This document shows positions 53,690 through 62,511 of a stretch of 64,000 nucleotides of DNA, one piece after another. The translations under genes were made by a program, and so were the position numbers. The stretch is from Candidatus Gastranaerophilales bacterium (GTDB taxonomy: Bacteria; Cyanobacteriota; Vampirovibrionia; Gastranaerophilales; Gastranaerophilaceae), in NCBI GenBank assembly GCA_928722015.1, contig CAKMWI010000010.1:35248-99247 (forward strand), in the 5' to 3' direction. The notes under the pieces were generated by a model. That model was not told the DNA's origin. It saw only the letters and a program-made list of their open reading frames with translations, and ran no database searches. Within the stretch, counting starts at the first letter, position 1, and every line of letters begins with the position of its first letter.

Positions 53690-55906
53690 ATGTCAGACAT
53701 AGAAACTTTTAAAGAAATTAAAGAATTATTAATTACACAGAAACATTCGCCAGAAGATGTTGCATTGGTTGAAAAGGCTTATCGATTTGCAAAAAAGCTT
53801 CATGAAGGACAATTTCGAGTTTCTGGAGAACCATACATAATTCATCCTGTTGAAGTTGCAAAAATCCTTGCAGGTTTAGAGGTTGATACTCATACTCTTG
53901 TTGCTGCATTTTTGCATGATATTTTAGAAGATACTAATACAAAACCTGAAACAATTAATGAACTTTTTGGACCGGATGTTCTTACGCTAGTGCAAGGTGT
54001 AACCAAGCTTGGAAAGTTGCAATTTAAATCTAAGGAAGAGCGTCAAGCTGAAAATTTCAGGCGGTTGTTTATAGCAATGGCTAATGATATACGAGTTATA
54101 TTTTTGAAGTTGGCCGATAGATTGCATAATATGCGGACTCTGAATTTTATGGAACCGGAGAAGCAGAAAAAAATAGCTCGAGAAACTCTGGATATTTTTG
54201 CTCCGCTTGCTAACCGTTTAGGTATTTATAAAATAAAAGCTGAATTGGAAGATTTATCTCTAAGATATCTTGAACCTGAAAAATATTATGAAATAGCTCA
54301 GCTTGTGGCTCAAACAAAGGCTGATAGAGAAGAAACTGTTAATTTGTTAATTGAACAGATATCAAAAGATGTTAAAAAGAATGGTATAAATGCACAAATT
54401 ACAGGCAGGGCAAAACATTATTATAGTATTTATGCGAAAATGAAGCGCCAAAATATTGCATTTAATGATTTGTATGATATTACTGCGGTTCGAGTAATCG
54501 TTGATACTGTCAAAGAATGTTATGAAGTTTTAGGATTGATTCATTCTCAGTTCAAGCCGATACCGGGGCGTTTTAAAGATTATATTGCAATGCCAAAAGG
54601 TAATATGTATCAGTCCTTGCATACATCAGTTATTGGACCTCGTTCAAAACCTTTGGAAGTTCAAATTAGAACGTGGGAAATGCATCAGGTTGCGGAGTAT
54701 GGTATTGCAGCTCATTGGCGGTATAAAGAAAAAGGTTCACAAAAAGCTGATAATGCTTCTGATGTGAAATTTTCCTGGATGCATAAACTTGTTGAGTACG
54801 ACAAAGAAATGAAAAATGCCGAAGATTATGTAAAAAGTGTAAAATTGGATTTATTTTCAGATCAGGTTTTTGCTTTTACGCCAAATGGCGATGTTTTAGA
54901 CCTTCCAAAAGGTGCTACTCCTGTTGATTTTTCTTATCGTATTCATTCCGATGTGGGGCATAAAACTGTCGGGGCATTGATAAATGGTCGTATTGTTCCT
55001 CTAAGTACTAAATTAAAAAATGGTGATATTGTTGAAATATTAACCTCTAAAACACCTGCTCCACGGTTAGATTGGCTCACTTTTGTAGTAACAAAGCAAG
55101 CGTCTCAAAAAATTAAGCAGTGGTTCAAGAAAAATAATAGAGAAGAGCATGTCAATCTTGGAAAGTCAAATCTTGAGCATGAATTATCAAAAGCTGTATT
55201 CGATGATTATATGAAACAGGGTGAGTTTGATAAAGTTGCAAAAGTCATGAATTATCAATCTGCAGAAGATTTATTTGCGGCATTGGGGTTTGGTGAAACT
55301 ACAATAAATAAAGTTGTTAATAAATTAAAGAAACCTGTAGAGAAAAAGCCTGAAGAAACTTTTCATACTTCGCGTAAAAAAAGTTCACAGAAAGATATTA
55401 TTGGTTTGGAAGGGTTGCTGTATTCTTTTGCTCGGTGTTGTTCTCCAATTCCCGGTGAACCTATTGTGGGGGTTGTAACAAGAGCAAAAGGGGTTACTGT
55501 ACATAGAATTGATTGTAAAACTTTAGAAACTATTCCGCATGAAAGACTTATGGATATTCATTGGGCCGGGGTGAATACGAATAAGACATATACTACTACT
55601 ATCAGAATTGAGACTGCTGAAAAGCTTGGTTTGCTAAAAGATGTAATTTCTGCGGTTTCTGATAATAATACAAATATTGTCAGTGCACAGATAAAAACAA
55701 AAAATCATGTAGGTATTATTGAAATAGGTTTAGAGTTGGATAATATAGATACTTTAAAGAAAGTAATAGCCTGTATTCAGTCGCTACCTGATGTGTATAG
55801 TGTAAAACGTATTCAAACTTCGTCAAGTATGATTAAACATACTTCTGCAAGTAAACCTCAAAAAGCTTACAGGCAAAGGCGTCCAATAAAAAAGAAGGAG
55901 AACTAA
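53690..55906 (+). CDS. rel: Bifunctional (p)ppGpp synthetase/hydrolase (Rel/SpoT)
   Basis: 738 residues of the long RSH family that makes and degrades (p)ppGpp in the stringent response. Domains in order: HD hydrolase with HPVEVA, FLHDILEDT and KLADRLHNMRTL; synthetase with ITAVRVIV, GRFKDYIAMPKGNMYQSLHT; TGS (FAFTPNGDVLDLPKGATPVDFSYRIHS); a zinc-finger-like CCSPIPGE; and a C-terminal ACT domain. Both catalytic halves look intact. It is followed after 4 bp by the YuaF-like gene. Confidence 0.96.
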   Translation: MSDIETFKEIKELLITQKHSPEDVALVEKAYRFAKKLHEGQFRVSGEPYIIHPVEVAKILAGLEVDTHTLVAAFLHDILEDTNTKPETINELFGPDVLTLVQGVTKLGKLQFKSKEERQAENFRRLFIAMANDIRVIFLKLADRLHNMRTLNFMEPEKQKKIARETLDIFAPLANRLGIYKIKAELEDLSLRYLEPEKYYEIAQLVAQTKADREETVNLLIEQISKDVKKNGINAQITGRAKHYYSIYAKMKRQNIAFNDLYDITAVRVIVDTVKECYEVLGLIHSQFKPIPGRFKDYIAMPKGNMYQSLHTSVIGPRSKPLEVQIRTWEMHQVAEYGIAAHWRYKEKGSQKADNASDVKFSWMHKLVEYDKEMKNAEDYVKSVKLDLFSDQVFAFTPNGDVLDLPKGATPVDFSYRIHSDVGHKTVGALINGRIVPLSTKLKNGDIVEILTSKTPAPRLDWLTFVVTKQASQKIKQWFKKNNREEHVNLGKSNLEHELSKAVFDDYMKQGEFDKVAKVMNYQSAEDLFAALGFGETTINKVVNKLKKPVEKKPEETFHTSRKKSSQKDIIGLEGLLYSFARCCSPIPGEPIVGVVTRAKGVTVHRIDCKTLETIPHERLMDIHWAGVNTNKTYTTTIRIETAEKLGLLKDVISAVSDNNTNIVSAQIKTKNHVGIIEIGLELDNIDTLKKVIACIQSLPDVYSVKRIQTSSSMIKHTSASKPQKAYRQRRPIKKKEN

Positions 55907-55910
55907 GACT

Positions 55911-56477
55911 ATGGCAGCATCTATAATTACCGTAGAGAATATTTGGAAAATCTATTACTATATTGCATTGTTTTCAACTATACTTTTTGTTTTAAAATTA
56001 ATTATTTTTAATTTTATAGGTGGAGATAGTGAAGTTTTTGCAGATTTTAACACTGAAATAGATACAGATCCTTCTTTTAATTTCTTATCTGTTCAGTCTA
56101 TAATTGCTTTTTTTATGGGCTTTGGCTGGATGGGTTACGGTGCTTTAAAACAGTTTGCATTCGGCCAGTTAAAATCTTTTATATTTGCATTTATTGTAGG
56201 TAGTATTTTTATGGTAGGAACTGCGTTTTTAATGTTTGCCGTAAAAAAATTAGAAAAAAATGTAAAAAAAGATAAAACTACAGCGCTTAAACAGGTTGGA
56301 AGAGCATATACAAATTTTTCACCTATGGGGCTCGGACAGATTGAAATTGAAATAAATGGTCAATTGTCTGTTGTCGAAGCATCTAATAATACAGAGGAAT
56401 CAATTAATGCGTTTGATTTAGTGAGAGTTGTAAAGGTTTGCAATGATTTATTGTATATTGAAAAAGTCAGAAAATAA
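55911..56477 (+). CDS. YuaF/NfeD-like membrane protein
   Basis: 188 residues: three hydrophobic segments (starting near residues 14, 62 and 88), then an OB-fold-like soluble C-terminus (GLGQIEIEINGQLSVVEA ... AFDLVRVVKV). This is the layout of Bacillus YuaF, the NfeD-like partner of the flotillin YuaG, whose counterpart follows directly. Likely role: helps organise flotillin-rich membrane domains. AAGGAG precedes the ATG. Confidence 0.75.
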   Translation: MAASIITVENIWKIYYYIALFSTILFVLKLIIFNFIGGDSEVFADFNTEIDTDPSFNFLSVQSIIAFFMGFGWMGYGALKQFAFGQLKSFIFAFIVGSIFMVGTAFLMFAVKKLEKNVKKDKTTALKQVGRAYTNFSPMGLGQIEIEINGQLSVVEASNNTEESINAFDLVRVVKVCNDLLYIEKVRK

Positions 56478-56522
56478 AGGTTACAAATGTTTATGTATAA
56501 ATAAAAAGGAGAGAAAAGAAAA

Positions 56523-57941
56523 ATGTTTGGATTAATGATTGCAGGAGCTCTTGTTGTACTTGCGGTATTTATGTTTATCGCAAATCAGTATAAAAGATGT
56601 CCTTCTAACAAAATTATAGTGGTATATGGTAAAACAGGCGGTGAAAAAACTGCAAAATGTGTGCATGGTGGTGGTACATTTATAATTCCGTTAATTCAGG
56701 ATTATGGTGTATTATCTTTAGAACCGATGACAACAGATATTGATTTAAAAGGTGCATTATCTAAAGGTAATATCCGTGTAGCTGTTCCATCAACATTTAC
56801 ATTTGGGATATCAACTGATCCAAGAATTATGTTGAATGCTGCAGAGCGTTTATTGGGTCTTTCAAAGGCTGATGTTATTACTCAGGCAAGTGATATTATT
56901 TTAGGACAATTGCGTCTTGCTATTGCAACTTTGACAATTGAGGAAATTAACCAGGATAGAGAAAAGTTTTTGGAGCAGATTAATGCTAATGTCAACACTG
57001 AGCTAAACAAAATAGGCTTAGAAATAATTAACGTAAACATAAAAGATATTACAGATGAATCCGGGTATATTGATGCAATAGGTAAAAAAGCTGCGGCTGA
57101 GGCTATAAACAAAGCAAAAGTTGAAGTTGCTCAACAGGAAAAACTCGGTGCTGTTGGTGAGGCTTCCGCTAATAAAGAAAAAGAAGTTCAGGTTGCAGAA
57201 CAAACAGCTCAAACATTTATTGGTAAAACAAATGCTGAAAGAGAGCAACGTATTAAGACTGCTGAACTTGAAGCACAGGCAGTTGAAGGGGAAAATATAT
57301 CAAAGGCAAATATTGCAGAATATAATGCAACTTTGGCTGTAAAGCAGGCTGATGCGTTTAGAGAAGGTGAAGTTGCAAAGGCTAATGCTCAAAGAGATGT
57401 TTTATTAGCTCAAAAAGAACAAGAAGAAGCTAAATTGAAGAAAGAAGAATTAGCAAGACAAGAAGTTGAAAAACTTAAAATTCAAGTTCAAGCTGATGCA
57501 GAAGCTGAAAGAGCTAGACGTGTAGCTCTCGGTGAAGCAGATGCTATTAAAGCTAAATATTTTGCAGAGGCAGAAGGTGTAAAAGCCGTATTAGAAGCAA
57601 AAGCAAAAGGTTATGAAGATCTTGTTAAAATTTCAAATAACAGACCGGAGATTGCCACAAGCTTCCTAATGATTGAAAAGATTGAAAAGATTGTTGAAAA
57701 ACAAGTTGATGCTATTAAAAATATTAAATTCGATAAGATTACTGTTTGGGATGGCGGAACGGGGTCTGCTAACGGTTCAACAACAGCTAATTTTATGAAA
57801 GATTTAATTAAGGCTCTACCGGCTATGCATGATTTAGCAGGTCAGGCAGGAATTGAACTCCCTCAAATTTTAGGTAAAGTTGAAGGGGTTGAGGAGCAAA
57901 AAAGCTTGGCTTCTACAGAGGTAGCTAAAGAAGATAAGTAA
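56523..57941 (+). CDS. Flotillin-family (SPFH domain) membrane scaffold
   Basis: 472 residues: N-terminal membrane helix (FGLMIAGALVVLAVFMFIAN), an SPFH/band-7 domain beginning KRCPSNKIIVVYG, then a long Ala/Glu/Lys-rich coiled coil (from about residue 190) and an end with PEIATSFLMIEKIEKIVEKQ. This matches FloT/YuaG. It probably forms oligomeric lipid-raft-like platforms with the preceding YuaF-like protein. AAAAGGAGAG precedes the ATG. Confidence 0.88.
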   Translation: MFGLMIAGALVVLAVFMFIANQYKRCPSNKIIVVYGKTGGEKTAKCVHGGGTFIIPLIQDYGVLSLEPMTTDIDLKGALSKGNIRVAVPSTFTFGISTDPRIMLNAAERLLGLSKADVITQASDIILGQLRLAIATLTIEEINQDREKFLEQINANVNTELNKIGLEIINVNIKDITDESGYIDAIGKKAAAEAINKAKVEVAQQEKLGAVGEASANKEKEVQVAEQTAQTFIGKTNAEREQRIKTAELEAQAVEGENISKANIAEYNATLAVKQADAFREGEVAKANAQRDVLLAQKEQEEAKLKKEELARQEVEKLKIQVQADAEAERARRVALGEADAIKAKYFAEAEGVKAVLEAKAKGYEDLVKISNNRPEIATSFLMIEKIEKIVEKQVDAIKNIKFDKITVWDGGTGSANGSTTANFMKDLIKALPAMHDLAGQAGIELPQILGKVEGVEEQKSLASTEVAKEDK

Positions 57942-57973
57942 ATATAACAAATTTTATATTTAAGTTTTCGGGT

Positions 57974-58014
57974 GGCGGACAGAAAATATTTATATTTTCT
58001 GTCCGCCAATTTTT
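57974..58014 (+). terminator. Terminator after the flotillin gene
   Basis: GGCGGACAGAAAATA pairs perfectly with TATTTTCTGTCCGCC, followed by AATTTTTA. Confidence 0.88.
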
Positions 58015-58063
58015 ATTGCTTGATAAGCTGTGTTATATAGTATCATAACTCTGTGTAATATAC

Positions 58064-58092
58064 TTGCGTCAGATATTTTTAGATGCTATGAT
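58064..58092 (+). promoter_or_regulatory. Promoter of the MurF-like gene, leaderless type
   Basis: TTGCGT, 17 nt, extended -10 TGC-TATGAT, then 6 nt to the ATG at 58099. The transcript start falls on the start codon; no SD. Confidence 0.75.
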
Positions 58093-58098
58093 TATTTT

Positions 58099-59487
58099 AT
58101 GGTTTTTTGGACAAAAGAAAATATTTCCAGTGCTTTGCCGGATGCTAAGTTTTATAATTTTCCGGATAGTTTCTTTTCAAATGGAGTAAGGGTTACTCAT
58201 TTAGATTTTGAACGGGGCAATATGGCATTGGTGCGTAAGTCTGATGAAAAAGTCGGAATCGCGGAGTCATTTTTAGATTCTTTAACCGATAAAGTTTCAG
58301 CTATTATTTGTTCTGATTATGAATATTTTTCAAATTATAATTTACCTGTTATTGAGGTTAATGCTCCATACGATTCAGTTATAAAAATGGCTGAATTTAT
58401 TAGGAAACAATATAACGGTAAGGTTATAGATATTACAGGTTCATCCGGTAAAACTACAGCAACAAAAATGTGCTATGATGTTTTGTCTCATTATGGGGCA
58501 AGTGCTAATTTAAATCAGGCAAATACAAATTTTGGACTTGCTTGGAATATGACATTATATGATGTGAATATGCCTTATTGGGTTAATGAGACTTCTTTAG
58601 GCGGTGGAATGGATTTGAATTCAGCCTTAACGATTCCAGATATTGCTGTTGTAACGAATATTGCACCCGTTCATTTAAAACCTAATCAACCATTAATAAA
58701 TGTTGCTGTTCAAAAATCTAAAATTTTTTCATCGATGAAGCCCGGGTCTTTAGCTTTTTTATATAAGGAAATGGAATATTATGATGTTGTTGAGCGGGCA
58801 GCAAAAAAGAAGAATTTAAGAATTATAACTTTTGGAGAATCTGAAGATTCAGATATTCGAGTGCTAATTGGTTCAAGAAATTCGTTGAATATTTTTGGTC
58901 GATTGTATGCATTTAATGATTCTCCTACTCCTCGTCATATTTTGTTAGATGCAGCAATAGTTGCAGGTATTGTTTATTCTTTAGGCCTTTCTATTGAGGA
59001 AGCTATAGAAAAACTTAGAGAGTTTAATGCTATTGTAGGCAGAGGGCAGGTAACTGAGGGTAATATTGATTCAGCGCATAAAATTACAATGGTTGATGAG
59101 TCTTTTAACGCTAATCCCTTGTCAATGAAATTTTCACTTGAAGGTTTTAATCGTCTTTATGGTAGTAAAGAAAATAAGCTTTTAATTTTGGGTGATATGG
59201 CAGAAGGTGGACCTGAAACACTTAAACAACATTTATATTTATTTAAATATATTGAGGAAATTAAGCCTTCCAGAGTTTTGTTATGCGGGGAGCAGATGGC
59301 CAATCTATGGGATCTTGTTAATAACGCCTATGATGGGGCATACTATCGTTCTGTGAATGAACTTTTGCCGGATGTGTTGAATTGGATAAAAAATGATGAT
59401 TATATTTTTATTAAAGCTTCGCATTCAATTGAACTTTTTAAGGTTGTAATAAAACTTCGTGATATGATTAGAAACTTTAATAAATAA
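58099..59487 (+). CDS. Mur ligase-family protein (MurF-like)
   Basis: 462 residues from the ATG at 58099. ATP loop ITGSSGKTTATK near residue 115, central-domain EN-like NETSLGGGMDLN and NIAPVH, and C-terminal NANPLSM and LGDMAEGG. These match the MurF / cyanophycin-synthetase-like ligase fold that joins an amino acid or peptide to a carboxylate. The first ~100 residues differ from a standard MurF UDP-binding domain, so the substrate may not be a cell-wall precursor. An upstream TTG start at 58030 lies before the promoter and is rejected. Confidence 0.75.
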   Translation: MVFWTKENISSALPDAKFYNFPDSFFSNGVRVTHLDFERGNMALVRKSDEKVGIAESFLDSLTDKVSAIICSDYEYFSNYNLPVIEVNAPYDSVIKMAEFIRKQYNGKVIDITGSSGKTTATKMCYDVLSHYGASANLNQANTNFGLAWNMTLYDVNMPYWVNETSLGGGMDLNSALTIPDIAVVTNIAPVHLKPNQPLINVAVQKSKIFSSMKPGSLAFLYKEMEYYDVVERAAKKKNLRIITFGESEDSDIRVLIGSRNSLNIFGRLYAFNDSPTPRHILLDAAIVAGIVYSLGLSIEEAIEKLREFNAIVGRGQVTEGNIDSAHKITMVDESFNANPLSMKFSLEGFNRLYGSKENKLLILGDMAEGGPETLKQHLYLFKYIEEIKPSRVLLCGEQMANLWDLVNNAYDGAYYRSVNELLPDVLNWIKNDDYIFIKASHSIELFKVVIKLRDMIRNFNK

Positions 59488-59558
59488 TGTATTATGCTCT
59501 TTTCAAATGAATTTATTTGTTGTATAATTTTGTTAAGATTTGATATAAGGAGAGAACA

Positions 59559-60401
59559 ATGGGATATAAAATATTATCAAAGAAAGAGATTTGTCCTAAC
59601 CAGTATGAAATTACAATTGATGCACCTTATGTGGTTCGTAATGCAAAAGCAGGACAATTTATCATATTTAGAGTTGAAGAAGAAGGAGAAAGAGTTCCAC
59701 TAACTATTGCTGATGTTGATAAAGAAAACGGACTTTTAACATTAGTATTTATGGCTGTTGGTTATTCAACAAAAAAACTTGCTCAATTAGAAGTTGGAGA
59801 TGAGCTTGTTGATTTGGTAGGACCTTTAGGTAAGCCGACTCATATAAAAAAATACGGTACAGCAGTTTGCGTTGCAGGTGGATACGGTGCTGCTCCATGT
59901 TATTTAATTTCTAAGGCTTTAAAAGAGGCAGGAAATAAAGTTTATATGATTGCAGGTGCAAGGACTAAGGATTTATTATTCTGGGAAGATAAAATGAAAG
60001 AGGCTTGTACAGAATTGTATCTGACAACAGACGATGGTTCTTATGGTATTAAAGGCTTTGGAACTACCGTATTACAAGAAATTATTGATAGGGAACCTGT
60101 TGATTATGTTATTGCTGTTGGGCCTATGCCTATGATGCGAGCCGTTGCAGATTTAACCAGAGATAAAGGGATATATACCGAGGCCAGTATGAATCCTATT
60201 ATGGTTGACGGTACTGGAATGTGTGGTGCTTGCAGGGTTACAGTTGGGGGAGAAACAAAGTTTGCTTGTGTTGATGGCCCTGATTTTGATGCTCATAAAA
60301 TTGATTTTGATGAAGTTATTAATAGAACAAGAATTTATAAAGACCAAGAGCGAAAACGCAGCGAAAATTGTAATTTATTAAGACAAGCAGAGAAAGTATA
60401 G
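59559..60401 (+). CDS. NfnA/PyrK-like FAD/NAD and 2Fe-2S subunit
   Basis: 280 residues of the sulfide/dihydroorotate-dehydrogenase-like reductase subunit family: FAD motif (VPLTIADV), NAD motif (GGYGAAPCYLI and VGPMPMMRAV), and the C-terminal Cys pattern DGTGMCGACRVTVG ... FACVDGPDFD that binds a [2Fe-2S] cluster. These are typical of NfnA (ferredoxin:NADP reductase small subunit). The usual partner NfnB/GltA-like gene is absent; a small Cys protein and etfBA follow. AAGGAGAG precedes the ATG. Confidence 0.85.
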   Translation: MGYKILSKKEICPNQYEITIDAPYVVRNAKAGQFIIFRVEEEGERVPLTIADVDKENGLLTLVFMAVGYSTKKLAQLEVGDELVDLVGPLGKPTHIKKYGTAVCVAGGYGAAPCYLISKALKEAGNKVYMIAGARTKDLLFWEDKMKEACTELYLTTDDGSYGIKGFGTTVLQEIIDREPVDYVIAVGPMPMMRAVADLTRDKGIYTEASMNPIMVDGTGMCGACRVTVGGETKFACVDGPDFDAHKIDFDEVINRTRIYKDQERKRSENCNLLRQAEKV

Positions 60402-60412
60402 GAGAGTGCGCT

Positions 60413-60598
60413 ATGGGTAGAAATGATATTCCGGTTTGCCCTTTAATAAGTATCGGTTCAGGTATTGATATGGTTTGCAGCCAAACAAAGTGTGCTTGGT
60501 ATGTTCCAAGTGTGCAAAAATGTTCTATGTATCTATTGGCATATAATGCATTATTGGATGCTAACCAAAAACAAAAAGCAAGACAGCAGCAAAAATAA
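60413..60598 (+). CDS. Small cysteine protein (61 aa)
   Basis: 61 residues with four Cys (positions 9, 22, 27, 37) in CPLISIG, CSQTKCAW and KCSMYLLA, the layout of small metal- or cluster-binding proteins. A charged Gln/Lys tail ends it. TAGGAGAG lies ahead of the ATG, 11 bp after the NfnA-like stop. Position suggests an accessory to the flavoprotein module. Function not known. Confidence 0.65.
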   Translation: MGRNDIPVCPLISIGSGIDMVCSQTKCAWYVPSVQKCSMYLLAYNALLDANQKQKARQQQK

Positions 60599-60612
60599 AT
60601 TTTTAAATACTT

Positions 60613-61410
60613 ATGAAAATTGCATTATGTATAAAACAAGTTCCTGACACTTCAGATATAAAGTGGACAGAGAATAATACTATTCAACGTGAGGGTGTAG
60701 AAAGTATAATAAATCCTTACGATGTTTATGCAACGGAATTTGCTCTAAAGTTAAAGGCTCAACTAAAAAATGTTGAAATTACAGTTTTTACTATGGGGCC
60801 AAAGCAGGCAGAAGATATGCTGAAAAAAGTTTTAGCAATAGGTTGTGATGATGCGGTTTTGATTTCGGATAAAAAGTTTGCCGGAGCAGATACTTATGCC
60901 ACAGGGTTGACTATTTCAAAAGCAATAAGAACTGTGCTCCCTGATTTTGATTTAATTGTTTGCGGTCAATTTGCGGTTGATGGCGACACTGCTCAAACTG
61001 GTCCTAACATTGCCAGTTTTTTGGATATTCCTCAAGTTACTTATGTTAAGAATTTTATAAGTTTTGAAAATAATATATTGGAATTGACAAGAGAACTTGA
61101 AGAGGGAATAGAAATAGTTAAAGTTTCGTTACCTGCTGTTGTTTGTATCCTTCAAGATGATTTTGAACCTGTAAGGCCTCTTATCAATGGTATTAAAGCT
61201 GCGTCTAAAATGCAGGTTAAAGTTTGCTCTATGGCAGATATAGGGTTAACTCCTGAAAAAGTTGGGATTAAAGGTTCTCCAACTTATGTAAGTAAAGCTT
61301 TCAGGAATATTTCATCTCATAATGCTCAAAAATTTAAAATGAATACACAAGACAGTGTTGATTTATTACAACAAAAACTAAAAAATTTAGGGGTTCTAAA
61401 AGATGACTAA
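60613..61410 (+). CDS. etfB: Electron transfer flavoprotein beta subunit
   Basis: EtfB/FixA: CIKQVPDTSDIKW at the start, NPYDVYATEFAL, VFTMGPKQAEDML and CGQFAVDGDTAQTGPNIASFLDIPQVTYV, the nucleotide-binding pattern. 265 residues. It pairs with EtfA to carry electrons on FAD between dehydrogenases and redox partners. No SD and 14 bp after the small Cys gene; overlaps etfA by 8 bp. The sequence looks closer to clostridial-type than to mitochondrial EtfB, which leaves electron bifurcation open. Confidence 0.93.
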   Translation: MKIALCIKQVPDTSDIKWTENNTIQREGVESIINPYDVYATEFALKLKAQLKNVEITVFTMGPKQAEDMLKKVLAIGCDDAVLISDKKFAGADTYATGLTISKAIRTVLPDFDLIVCGQFAVDGDTAQTGPNIASFLDIPQVTYVKNFISFENNILELTRELEEGIEIVKVSLPAVVCILQDDFEPVRPLINGIKAASKMQVKVCSMADIGLTPEKVGIKGSPTYVSKAFRNISSHNAQKFKMNTQDSVDLLQQKLKNLGVLKDD

Positions 61411-62404
61411 TGCTGAATATTCCGGAATTTTAGTGTTTGCACAGCTGACACGCGAAAATTATATTCATACTGTATTTTTTGAATTGTTATCCAAGGCTCA
61501 TGAATTAGCAAATAAATTAGGCGGTGTTGATGTTAATGCGGTTATTTTTTTGCCTCGTAACATGATTAATTCTTTTAAAGAATCTTTTCAGAATATGGGA
61601 GTAAATAAAGTTTATTATTTTGAAGATGATATATTCAAAAATTATTCAACAGAATATTATTCGCGTTTATTGGTCGATTTGGTTAACGAGATAAAACCTG
61701 AAATATTATTACTTGGTGCGACAAATCAAGGACGAGATTTGGCTCCAAGAGTTGCTAGTTCGTTATCTACAGGTTTAACTGCTGATTGTATAGAGTTAGA
61801 CATTGATAATAATGGTAAACTTGCTGCAACTCGTCCGACTTTTGGCGGACAATTAATGGCTACTATTTTATGTAAAAATTATCCTCAAATGGCAACAGTG
61901 AGACCTAATGTATTTAAAGTTAATGTCCCTAAAAATTCAGTAGAAACAGAATTTATTTCTTGTTCGGTAACTATTTCCTGTATGAAAAATCATGTAGAAC
62001 TTGTGAGTTTTAAAAAAACTGTCGATAGTATAATAAATGATTTGGATTCTGCAGATGTTATTGTTGCCGGTGGTAAGGGGTTAAAAAATGAAAAAGGTTT
62101 TGAATTATTAAAACTATTTGCTGATTCCATTGGTGCTACGGTTGCGGCAACGCGTGGTGCTGTAGAAATGGGGTTGGCGCCGCAATCAATTCAAGTGGGG
62201 CAAACTGGTAAAACTGTTCATCCAAAAGTTTATATTGCTTGTGCTATATCCGGAGCAATTCAACATACTGTTGGAATGGAGGGAGCTGATTATATTATTG
62301 CAATAAATAATGATGAGAATGCTCCTATTTTCGATATTGCTGATTGTGGTATTGTTGGGGATGTTTTTGAAATCTTACCGGAAATGGTTAAATTATATGG
62401 TTGA
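61403..62404 (+). CDS. etfA: Electron transfer flavoprotein alpha subunit
   Basis: EtfA/FixB: an N-terminal domain and the C-terminal FAD domain with VAGGKGLKNEKGFELL, GATVAATRGAVEMGL, VGQTGKTVHPKVYIACAISGAIQH and INNDENAPIFDIADCGIVGD. 333 residues, normal. It starts inside the end of etfB, so the two are coupled. No acyl-CoA dehydrogenase or lactate dehydrogenase partner is in the window. Ends with a UGA codon. Confidence 0.95.
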   Translation: MTNAEYSGILVFAQLTRENYIHTVFFELLSKAHELANKLGGVDVNAVIFLPRNMINSFKESFQNMGVNKVYYFEDDIFKNYSTEYYSRLLVDLVNEIKPEILLLGATNQGRDLAPRVASSLSTGLTADCIELDIDNNGKLAATRPTFGGQLMATILCKNYPQMATVRPNVFKVNVPKNSVETEFISCSVTISCMKNHVELVSFKKTVDSIINDLDSADVIVAGGKGLKNEKGFELLKLFADSIGATVAATRGAVEMGLAPQSIQVGQTGKTVHPKVYIACAISGAIQHTVGMEGADYIIAINNDENAPIFDIADCGIVGDVFEILPEMVKLYG

Positions 62405-62511
62405 GTTTATTAAAATAATATATTTAAATTAGAAGATTTATTATATCTGTAAGAAATCTTTCTTTTGTGATATTATAATAAGGCTGTTGTAGATAAATAA
62501 AGGGATTAAAA

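Noticed and set aside
58030..58098. Extended start of the MurF-like protein
   Set aside because: It lies upstream of and across a near-perfect promoter.
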